From the NCBI GenBank assembly GCA_008931825.1, contig QXVZ01024112.1, positions 1 through 38,404 of the forward strand: DNA of 38,404 nt. The letters are read 5' to 3'. The translations under genes and the position numbers were made by a program. The notes under the pieces were generated by a model. That model made no database searches. It was not told the DNA's origin and was given only the letters and a program-made list of their open reading frames with translations. This document shows positions 28,301-37,000 of the stretch, one piece after another. This stretch comes from Phallusia fumigata (Eukaryota > Chordata > Ascidiacea > Phlebobranchia > Ascidiidae). The first letter of the stretch is position 1; every line of letters starts with the position of its first letter.

Positions 28301-28869
28301 TTTTGTGCATTTATAATTTATCAGTGTAATCCTACCTTCATGAAAGAGATCGCCATTTAGAAGATTCAAATCCGTCAACAGATCTGAAAATATTTTCTGG
28401 TATTAATGGAAATCAAAAGTTATGTAAAAACGGAAACTTCGTTAAACTTATTTCTATGTTGGGTCGCGCCAGGTTATGAACACCATGCCTGCAGACGTGA
28501 CCTTCACACTTTGAAGGTCAACAAACCACGTTTATCTATATATGATACACATAATCTTTAACGTACAATTTCACCGCAACATGTATTGGGGGGATGGGGG
28601 AGGGGGCCCACCGACCCCCAACAAATTTACCCACCAAAAGACAAGGCTTCATTCGATTGCTTCCGGTTGTTAAGAGGTGCGTCACTTCCGCCAGAGCTCA
28701 TACTTGTGGCAATCTACAACAAAATAAACCTTCATTTTTTTGAAATTTCACAGTGCTGACAAAAACAAAACAAAACATGTAAAAAGGAATGATGTTTTTG
28801 TCTGTCTCTAGTGACGTCACTCACCTGGTCCGGCTTGAAAAGTGAAAATTCTTGATCGTATTCGTACAT
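22391..28869 (-). CDS. Etv1/4/5: PEA3-subfamily ETS transcription factor (ETV1/4/5 type), complete
   Basis: Thirteen minus-strand exons: 28869-28825, 28713-28635, 28383-28336, 28244-28200, 26112-25147, 24698-24635, 24197-23981, 23923-23851, 23788-23733, 23670-23480, 23195-23051, 22995-22894, 22834-22391 (2,475 nt, 824 aa). Phases agree at every junction, and two tiny exons (24698-24635, 23788-23733) are required to keep the frame. Residues about 42-75 resemble the PEA3 acidic activation domain (L-L-T-D-L-N-L-L then D-Q-F-V-P-E). The middle is Pro/Ser/Asp-rich. The ETS domain (about 605-694) has [33 protein letters not shown] and [12 protein letters not shown], the last two tying it to ETV1/4/5. 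The family binds GGAA sites and is an ERK-responsive effector of FGF signalling. It is much longer than vertebrate members (about 480-510 aa) because of the 966-nt exon and a Tyr/His/Pro-rich C-terminal tail. Confidence 0.93.
22785..23170 (-). other. ETS DNA-binding domain, split over three exons
   Basis: Exon 23195-23051 carries the first helices (residues about 603-643, ending L-V-E-P-E-E), exon 22995-22894 the recognition helix ([17 protein letters not shown], with both invariant Arg residues), and exon 22834-22391 the last beta strands (Y-V-Y-K-F-V-C). The exon breaks after E-E and after M-Q-K are in phase 0. All DNA-contacting residues expected for the family are present, so the domain should be functional. 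Confidence 0.93.
24699..25146 (-). other. ETS intron 5
   Basis: A 448-bp intron before the 64-nt exon. The open frame 24589-24951 that spans this exon is longer than the exon itself, but only the part after TTTTTCACAG and before GTATGA keeps the ETS frame. One TGACGTCA lies near 25106. Nothing else is seen. Confidence 0.6.
26113..28199 (-). other. ETS intron 4 (2.1 kb)
   Basis: The largest intron of the ETS gene. It contains a TG-rich microsatellite-like tract (about 27105-27150), a purine-rich GC island (27230-27330) with a CTTTGCG...CGCAAAAG hairpin, and a minus-strand open frame (26439-26675) with a hydrophobic stretch and a TATAAAAG-like box upstream at 26703-26710. The last could be a nested small gene or an alternative promoter, but it has no recognisable family and no AATAAA close behind, so it is not called. 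Confidence 0.5.
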
Positions 28870-28950
28870 TTTATTATCCCTTGCTCATGACGTCACACGT
28901 CAAAAGGACTTTAACAGAGATGACGTAAAAATTGTAATGCCATATAAAGC
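28870..28950 (-). promoter_or_regulatory. Proximal promoter / 5' UTR of the ETS gene
   Basis: Just upstream of the ATG (28869-28867) the minus strand has a perfect CRE-like TGACGTCA (28888-28895), another ACGTCA-type half-site near 28920, and a weak TATA-like TTTATAT (about 28941-28947). The arrangement would suit CREB/ATF or AP-1 binding, but the same palindrome is common all over the left part of the window, so its function here is only an inference. Confidence 0.35.
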
Positions 28951-29394
28951 CTACAAGCTGTGAGAAGAAAGATAAGTGGAAGCATTATAAGCTGCATCAC
29001 GGTTGGACAAACATCAAGCAACTACATTTGGTGAGAAGCCTCATAGTTTTGAAATAACAACATGATCAGCTTTGGCAACCGACCAAAACAATGGAATGTA
29101 AAGTTTGAATGACGGAAGCATCTTGTTTGTGTTTCTTCCACTGGGAGCCGCCAAATGACATGTTTTGTCTCTAGGGGCGTGTTTGGCCGGGAATGGGAAA
29201 CTTAATTGATTGTACCCTACCCTTAAGTGTATTTGGCACAACTTTTCAGCTGTGCACCACGTCAAGCGACTCCATTTTGTTAAATTATTTTAATGTTGGC
29301 TTGTAGATAAGTTTGTAGGGAAAAATATTTGCTGCAACATGTTCCAAGGTTTTTATCAACCAGTCAACGCGTCCTTTGAAAACAATCAAGTTTT
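28951..29394. other. Intergenic spacer, no gene seen
   Basis: About 0.45 kb between the ETS 5' region and the next poly(A) signal. The minus-strand open frame 29041-29265 lacks splice or poly(A) support and resembles no family I know. Confidence 0.5.
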
Positions 29395-29400
29395 TTTATT
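29395..29400 (-). terminator. AATAAA signal behind the unidentified minus-strand exon
   Basis: Minus-strand AATAAA only 16 nt after the TGA at 29416-29418. This is what makes the adjacent open frame look like a true 3' terminal exon. Confidence 0.55.
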
Positions 29401-29415
29401 CGCCCTTAAATAGTA

Positions 29416-29634
29416 TCAGGAGTTTAAACGACGAAATAATGCTTTTTTGAACAACGCGTACCCGGTGACATTAAAACTGTACAGCAGTACCACGTGAGCT
29501 GTGACGTTCACCACGGTACTTCGAATGTTGCTAACTAATCCGTGCGGAGTCTTGCTTGAAATAAACTGCTGGACAAATTTTGTTGTGTTCAAGACAAAAC
29601 GCTGACCCAACCAAATCCACCAGTTCCACAACAA
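29416..29634 (-). CDS. Probable terminal exon of an unidentified protein (72 aa to stop)
   Basis: After a good acceptor (CCACATTACAG, minus strand, ending at 29635) a phase-0 frame runs 72 codons to a TGA, followed at once by a poly(A) signal. The peptide starts L-L-W-N-W-W-I-W-L, has hydrophobic runs (V-V-N-V-T-A-H-V-V-L-L-Y) and ends with basic K-K-A-L-F-R-R, as in the tail of a membrane protein. Upstream, a strong donor (GTAAGT) ends an exon at 29930, and another open frame covers about 29650-29915, but I could not join them with certainty. The upstream exons and the family are unknown. Confidence 0.4.
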   Translation of the reverse strand: MLWNWWIWLGQRFVLNTTKFVQQFISSKTPHGLVSNIRSTVVNVTAHVVLLYSFNVTGYALFKKALFRRLNS

Positions 29635-30234
29635 CTGTAATGTGGCCGGAAATATTACGACAACGTTGTGCGCAAAAACCAAAACTTGTCACATGGAAAT
29701 TATGTTTTTTTTTGCTGGATTTCGCTGCTACAAATATACTTAAAACAAACAGTGAGTTGAATGTCCCGTCACATAACGCCTTGTAATGACAGTGCAGCTG
29801 CAGCGCGTTCAACCTTGATCCACGTCCGAACGTTGCGCAGCTATTTCCAGCCTGGCGATGCTTATAGTGCGATTGCGCCGCCAGGATTTCTTTCACCAAG
29901 CAAAATAAACTCAAAATCGCTCAACTTACAGTGGTAATAATCAAGCTGACCACAAAGGCCTAGTTAATATTTTATGATTGCGAATGTAACTTGTTGAGTG
30001 GTCGAAAAATGTAATCTCAATTTCACAAATATTCAACAACACAATGGCTGTTTCACTTGCGAAAAAGAGATTATTGAGTTGTGTCGGCCATTGAGTTGTG
30101 ACGATGTAAAAGAACGAAAAGAGGTCAGTGCTGTTTGCGAAGACCCTACATCCATTTGCGTGCTGTCGATAAAAATTAAGTTACAATCACAACAAGCCTA
30201 CAGATGCTGCTGGTTGCAGAACAGCAAATGTTCG

Positions 30235-30290
30235 TTATAAAACAACAATTGATGGTTATGAAACAACAAATGTTGGTTATGAAACAACAG
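30235..30290. repeat. 21-bp tandem repeat, about 2.7 copies
   Basis: Units at 30235-30255, 30256-30276 and partial 30277-30290, each TTAT(A/G)AAACAACAA followed by a T-G-rich tail ending TGG. A degenerate copy may precede at about 30219. Confidence 0.75.
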
Positions 30291-30610
30291 CCGTTTTTCT
30301 GCTTCCCTTGGTTTTGTCACAAGCTTTGAGGCCCGAGCACAAGTATCTAACACACGTTTGTGCACTGTTCCTATGAAACCATTGTTTATTGAAACTATTC
30401 AACATAAACCATAGTTACACAGGGAATCTACGAGACAAACTAACACTTAATGTCTAAGAAACTCTCGACTCGATAACGCTGACTGAAACAAACCAAAATG
30501 CAGTTTTTTATTGTAGCTGCTTTACACATTTCTGTTGCCCTGAGATAAATTATTCTTTACTGATTGACATAAAAGTGCAGATATATATGTGTGTGGGTGC
30601 AACACAGCCT

Positions 30611-30649
30611 GGAGCGAGTACAATTATATGAATGGATTGCACTCGCTCC
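30611..30649. repeat. Perfect 9-bp inverted repeat (hairpin)
   Basis: GGAGCGAGT at 30611-30619 pairs with ACTCGCTCC at 30641-30649 around a 21-nt AT-rich loop. It stands in intergenic DNA with no gene call. It could be a transposon end or a structured RNA; nothing else supports either. Confidence 0.5.
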
Positions 30650-31556
30650 CATTCTGTGAAAGTCACAAATTTTCACCTTTTTCATCCCACCCATTCTCTT
30701 TTTTCTCCTCCCGCTCTTGCAACGTCACAATTGTGTTTACCCTTCTTCTCCGGTTTTTGTTTCTTTATTGCTCTTTACGGCGCTGTTGAGGGTAGTGGAG
30801 CAGAACGAAGTGTTTCATTCACAAAAACCACTTGTGAAAACTGGAAACGTTTTTACGACCATTTCGTTTTCAGTTCACCAGCCAACTAGCCATTATTGAC
30901 ATGTAAGTTACCGGCTTATTTTGCAAAAGTACGTTTCAATCTTTACAGTTGTTTAAAACGTAGATTAAAAACAAAATTTTATCTAGTTTTTAATATTATT
31001 TGGGAAAAGTTTAAACCAGATAAAATTTATATTGTTTTGCGAAAAATAAGATGTTGATGTTTGTTGAAAACCACATCCGCACAAAGCTATGACCGTCGTG
31101 CGCTTAATTCTATTTACACAGCAAAAATGTATCCCTGGTTGAAGATTAACATCGCTGCCCCGGGCTATTAAACCGTAAAGACGTTTGCCCGCGGTTTTTG
31201 CGGAAATATCATGTGTTGTCTGACGCACCCACGTCACATTTATGATGTTGTATCGTTCATTGCGCATGCGCAGTTGCAGAAAATCTTTTTTTAAATTCGC
31301 AAACCCTCAAACCCTAGTTGCACCCAAGTTATTTCACGCAGAGAATAAATTTTCGTAAAACAACAGATTTTTAACTTTGACCAGGTTGCTGTCCTCCATA
31401 AGTCAGCCAGAATTATCAAATTACTACCCTTTATCACCATCCAGCGGATACCGATAACTTTTTTTGCGAAATAATTCCTTCACAAACAAAAGTCGCTGGT
31501 TCTTGTTTGTTGTTAAGGTGATCTAGTTAAAGAGGCTTACCGACACAAGTGGGCAG
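30650..31556. other. Intergenic DNA, no gene seen
   Basis: Overlapping plus-strand open frames at 30589-30899 run through a pyrimidine-rich stretch, and a minus-strand frame covers 30983-31267. None has a known motif, acceptor/donor pair or poly(A) signal. Confidence 0.5.
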
Positions 31557-31801
31557 GGATGGCAGTGCAGTACGTACTGAGTTGTGCGCATGGACGCCGG
31601 TAGAAAATTTTCCAAGAGGGGGCAAATCTTAATTCGTACACACTTTTTATTCATGAGATTTTTTAATAGAACATGTAAAATTATTAAAGTAGATTTTTTG
31701 GAATTTCAGCGCCCATGGTTGTGCGTACAACGTACCGCGTACCGTACCAACCATTTGATGATTTTTGCTGCGCACCATACCGTAGTACCATGTGCCATCC
31801 A
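31557..31801. repeat. Second copy of the palindrome-rich repeat, interrupted by a MITE
   Basis: Left part 31557-31588 and right part 31718-31801 together match the copy at 21390-21488: AGTACGTA(C)TGAGTTGTGCG on the left; GTGCGTAC, CGTACCGTACC and TTTTTGCTGCG on the right. The outer ends GGATGGCA and TGCCATCC form an inverted repeat. Confidence 0.65.
31589..31717. mobile_element. 129-bp MITE nested in another repeat, perfect 8-bp TSD
   Basis: The element starts CATGGACGCCG and ends CAGCGCCCATG (inverted, 9 of 11 positions), and is flanked by identical 8-bp direct repeats GTTGTGCG at 31581-31588 and 31718-31725. The related repeat at 21390-21488 has a single GTTGTGCG and no insert, which is the empty site. 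The 8-bp duplication and CA...TG ends fit the hAT superfamily. No coding capacity. Confidence 0.85.
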
Positions 31802-33380
31802 TTACCAAGTTGGCACTGTTTAAGCATATACGAGTTTGTTGGCATGCAAAACAACTTTTAGTTATTGATACTCAACCAAAATCTGCTGAATATAGCACAA
31901 AGATCAGCAAACGAGAGTTGCGATGCAGGAATCATCAAACTTTTATTCTGCCTTTGACAATTTCGTCACACAAACTCGAAAAGTTTAAAGCTGGCGTAAA
32001 TACAGAAATGTCCAAACTAAAAAAGTATAAACCCAACGTAGTCGTCTTAAGGTTAATGATCCTGATAACAAAATTATTCATTTAAAACAATCTATTTTCA
32101 TCGTCGTCACAATATCACGGTTTGTGACGTTACAAACATTGTTTGTTGGTGTCACTTTTTACAGTCGGTTGTACGATATATATATTTTGCATATTACGCA
32201 TCATCGCTGCTTTGCTATAACCATTTATCGATAGGAACCCTACAATCTAATTGCCCACATTGATAGCTAGTGACAGACTCAATGTTTTTATTGTAGAAGT
32301 GTAAAATGTCCAAGTATTTCAAAAACTTCCAAATTTCACTGTGATTTTGCTCCCATAATAACTTGCTAACATCAAAGGTGTTATTTTTACTGCTATGCAA
32401 TGTTGAGAGCAGAAGAATTTTCTTATCAGAACAATCCGGTATTTGTCAACATCGTTCCGAAAATTGAAACGGTTACCTGATACGTCACGCAAGGGGTTTT
32501 ATGATGGATTTATGGTAAAGTCGATACTTGCGACACCTCTGCGTTAAGACTTCTAGCGAATTGCCGTACAGACAATAATTCTTTTTCCGGAAAGGCATAC
32601 TTTTACCACTGCTGCTATGCGTGTGCCGAGACCAAGGCGTAACAATCGCCTAACGTCACATTTGCTGTTGCTTCTGTGTTGCTGTTTCGCCAGCCTGCTC
32701 TCGGGCGCCACCACCTGTATATTTTACCGAAATAAAAAAGCTCCTGAAATTTGCGTATCAGGTAAAAAGAGAAAAGGGCGTGCAGAATAAATTGTTGAAT
32801 AAATGTCGTGTGTAAAATAAGTAAACCTTATTAGTTCCTGTGTAAAGCCGTGTTTGAAAATGTTTGAGTAATATAAATAATCGAAAATGCAACGCTGCAT
32901 TACGGGTTGGTGTGAAAATAAAAACAGCATGTTAAAAGTGAAGTAAATGAAACAAATAAGTTTTTATTTTGTGTAAGCATGTTTGCATATTCGTATATTG
33001 TACCCGATTTTTTAACTCCAATAGATTCACGTGTAAAAACAAAGTTTTAATAAATTTTTGTTTGTACAGTAAGGGTTGCGATTGTTGCGTTCTTAGATGT
33101 AATTTCTATTGTGTAATTATTATGGCCAGGTCATAGTAAGTACTTTTGGGAAAAAACGTGTGAAAAAAGTGTGTTTTGTTTCTTTTTTATTCCGCTAATT
33201 TTTGTGGGAAGATTATCGGCATCTTTTTTCCTCGAGGATAAAATAAATTTTCGGTTTCTGAGAAGGTTGACTTTGTAAGCACTGCAGCGGAGTGAGCGAA
33301 CATAGCACACAATATTCTCCTTAAAATTCACATACATTTATAGTTTTTGCTCATCTGTTTGTTACTGATTCCTGCTATAA
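31802..33380. other. Intergenic DNA, no gene seen
   Basis: About 1.6 kb of AT-rich sequence. Open frames at 31792-32085 (plus), 32215-32400, 32724-32930 and 33131-33337 (minus) show no family motif. No RNA gene was recognised. Confidence 0.5.
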
Positions 33381-33874
33381 CAGTGGTTCTTAACCTGGGG
33401 GGTGCACACCCCTAGGGGGCCTCAGCAATTTTGAAGGGGGGCGTAAATCTCACTTTATATGTAAAATTTTGTTTTATATTTAGTCGCCTTTTTGCACATT
33501 GTCGCCATCGAGGGTAGTAAATGAACAGGTATAAAAAAATCAAATTATGACATAACATTATGTTTCAACAATGTGTTTCCAGGTGATTCTTATGTAATAC
33601 TTTGATTTTCACAATAAAGAGACAAATAGGCTTCAGCAAAACGGTTGTTGTTGTAATGCTGCAAAGTAGAAAAGTAATCTTTAACACAGACTTCCAATTG
33701 GGAGTCAAGAAGACATAAATTATGCATTCTCTGGAATTAAACTTTACAATACTGATCTGGTATCCCGGAAGCCAATGTCGCACATTTAATAAATAAATTG
33801 TTTCAGCATTTTTCTACAAATGGTGAAGGAGGCTTAACTGCAATAACCAATTAAAAAACGGTTAAGGACCATTG
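33381..33874. mobile_element. hAT-like element, left end clear, right end degraded
   Basis: The left end CAGTGGTTCTTAACC (33381-33395) is a typical hAT terminus and is followed by a G/C-rich GGGGGGTGCACACCCC palindrome. The best candidate for the other end is GGTTAAGGACCATTG at 33860-33874 (13 of 15 complementary). Flanking 8-mers (TGCTATAA and TGTTAAGG) match poorly, so the boundary is uncertain. The exact reverse complement of the left end also occurs at 5665-5679. Inside, the minus strand has a 46-codon open stretch (about 33593-33732) of unknown origin. Confidence 0.5.
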
Positions 33875-33975
33875 TGTTAAGGACCTATGTGAATGAAGAT
33901 ATAAACCAGTACTTGTGTGAAAACGATTACTCCCGTTCCTCTGTTTTATGCTGTTATGGTTGGCTAACCAAACAA

Positions 33976-33985
33976 TGTTTTTCAG
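33976..33985 (+). promoter_or_regulatory. Splice acceptor upstream of the CDV3 start codon
   Basis: TGTTTTTCAG ends at 33985, 23 nt before the ATG at 34009. As at the GT31 gene, it could be the 3' end of an outron (spliced-leader addition) or of a 5' UTR intron. Confidence 0.5.
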
Positions 33986-34008
33986 AACTATATGTAATTT
34001 AGTTGAGC

Positions 34009-37000
34009 ATGAGTGAAGAGCATCTGGAACTGGCTGCTGACGATGACGGCAGTTTGGATAGTTTTTTTAAAAAAAAGGACAAGAAGGGAAAGAAAAAGTC
34101 AAAATCCAAAAAGAAAGATGCAGGTATAATATTAACAAATTTTAACAGCATGGTTCATTAGGATTTTAAATGCCCTGGTTTAAAATTAGCCTGTATATCT
34201 GTATTTTATGAAATACTAATGAAACTAAATCTCAAAAGAGGTGGACCAAATTGTTACATTAACAAAAGTGTTTCTAAATAATGTGTGTTAAACTACAACA
34301 AAGCAGTATACAAAAACAACAGTGTGGATATAGATTTTGAACTAAATGACCCAAAGACCTTGTGGCTACATTCTTCTGAACACAAGTTTCCACCGTATGA
34401 GAAACAGAATTGTAATTATGGGTCCCCTTCCATGAAAGGGGACACATATTGTTTTTACTCTGTTTTATTTTCTTTATTTCTTTTTTCTGTCTAACGCGAG
34501 TTTGTTTCCATGTTTTGACCAAGAATGAATTGTTCAAATTTCTTCAAATTTTCACACATGATATATGGGTATCTGAAAGTGTGCACCATGGTGGGAAAAA
34601 GTGGGGAAATGGGGAAGCTCCATCCTGGGAAATCAGTCCCACTTGCGGGTACTTTTTAGCTGTTTGTGTAACAAGCAAACACAAAAGTTGAAAATAAATG
34701 ATGTGGTGAAATAACGTAACTGCGCCCGTTTTTATTTACAACCGCCGATATCATGGAATGTGACGACTCTAAAATGTTGGCTGGCGACGCGCGATCAACA
34801 CACTACATGCTGAGTATTTTTGTTCGCAGAGCGCAACAATATGCATTTATGTAACAATACACATTAGCACAGGCATTAAACAAAAACAATTAGCAATAGA
34901 AAAGAATAAAATCCAAGGGCATAGTACATATTAGTGTTAAGAATTTAAGCCTTGTTACGATTTTTTAATAATCTATATTTTTTTCAGAACTTTACAGACT
35001 AACTATTGAGCTATACGATTATAGTACAGCGCAGTTTCAATTACAAGACAAAATAGCATTGCAAGAAAAGTATAAATCCAAGCAACAGATTAGATGTGCG
35101 TATTGTACGGTGTCCATGAGAAAGGACCGCCACCGCGAGGTAAAAATGTACAAAATTTCCAAAGTGGTAGACCGCATTAATCAAACAAAGTCAACACTAA
35201 TCTGTATGGAGCAGACCTGAGTTGGATAAATGTATATTGTATGTTATCCTACATATGTGTTTTCAGTAATCTTTTGCTTGTAGCTTTTGTTGAATAATCG
35301 TAAATCAAGTCGTTTTGTAGGTCAGNTTGTATGTTATCCTACATATGTGTTTTCAGTAATCTTTTGCTTGTAGCTTTTGTTGAATAATCGTAAATCAAGT
35401 CGTTTTGTAGGTCAGGAGCGCCATACCACTTTATTTGGATTAAAGTTGTTATGTTTTTGTTGTCCTTTTTATATGCATTTTTGTACTGGTAGCATTAAGT
35501 TTACCGAATTTTTTGATATTATAATGTAATTCTGAAAGGAGTTAAATGTAGAAGTATTTTGTTTTTTTAACACTTACGGATAACACCTGGTAATACAGAT
35601 TGTAAACAAACATAGTGTAAGCAACGACACCGAAACTAATAAATTTGGAAGACTCTTTGTGTGTGAAAGTTGCAACGTTGTAAAGGTGAAATAAGCTGCG
35701 TTAGTTTATTATTCCTGTTGCGGACATCAACTTAGGGGATTTCCCGAAAACTTGTGGGAAATTTCTTTTGGTTCTCTGGGAAATTTGCATTTTTTCTTGT
35801 CCTGGTGTGCACTGTCAACTTTTTACCCCGAGTCACACATCGGTTCACTGTCAACATCTTACCCCAGTTCACACCTTTTTTACCCCAAATATTTAGTTTG
35901 TTGTTTACATGAGTTTGTTCCCATGTTTTGGTCAACAAAGAGTTGTTCAAATTTCTTTAAATTTTTACACGTGATATAGAGGGATAGCTAAAGTTGTGCA
36001 CTGACAACTTTTTACCCCAGTTCACTCATCGGTTTACCCACAGGCCCCCAAAATGTGTTATTTAATCAGCAATATCGGTTTACCCACAGGCCCCCAAAAT
36101 GTGTAATTATTTAATCAGCAATATTTAACAAAGTAAGTTACCTAGAAGTTTCCTATTTTGATGGTTGATGCAATGCAAAGTATTTTAAAGTATTATGTGA
36201 GTTTAGTTTGGATTCACGCATTTTTTACCTTTTTAACCCAAAATGTTTAGTTTTTTGTTTACGTGCCCTTTGCATCAAACCTACTAATCCAAATGTATTG
36301 AAATTTCAAATGTACATATGTAGGGTGCTTCTCATTGATTGTTTAAAATTTTAGCATGATTGGTCAAGTAATTACCATTACAGCTGCATATATGTGTTTA
36401 AACACTAACTGTTTTGCCCCAAATGCTAAACGACCAGACGATAGGGAGTGATTGACGAGTTTACAACACAAGTGGCGCAACGCTGAGCAGTTGGTAACAG
36501 GCTGCAACTTCACACATAAATGGGCATGTGGCAGGGCCGACGTTTTGCTGATTAAAATTAAGCGATAATGACCTCAATACGTTTGCTATTTTGCGATGTA
36601 GAAGACAGTGCAGCAATTTATTTGTCTGTTTTTATTTTTAGTCCTGTCATTTCTCTGCCCTACGGCCAGTATAGATCATTACTTTGTAGTTGTATGTATC
36701 GTAGACGCAATACCTCCCAAAATATGTAAAGAGATTATGATTTTTTATGACAGACAAATCCCAGCTGTTAATACTACACCACTGCTTTACGTAATTGCGT
36801 AATGTTAACTGATATGCGTTTGCTAAACAAGATAATATGTTACAATAACTTTGCTCTGAATTACAGTTGCACTTTCTTGTACAGTAGCACGTAAGCTTAT
36901 ATTTGGTTGGTTAAAAAGCGCAATGTTGCTGTTGGATTTACAGCGCGTTGCTGAAACCGCATTGGAAAGGGTTGTTTGTGCCATATGCTGCGGCTCGGCC

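Noticed and set aside
34498-35978. Two minus-strand frames starting with similar M-N-N-S peptides (34274-34537 and 35732-35950)
   Set aside because: The likeness comes from the 68-bp dispersed repeat they share; the frames diverge and stop without common protein features.
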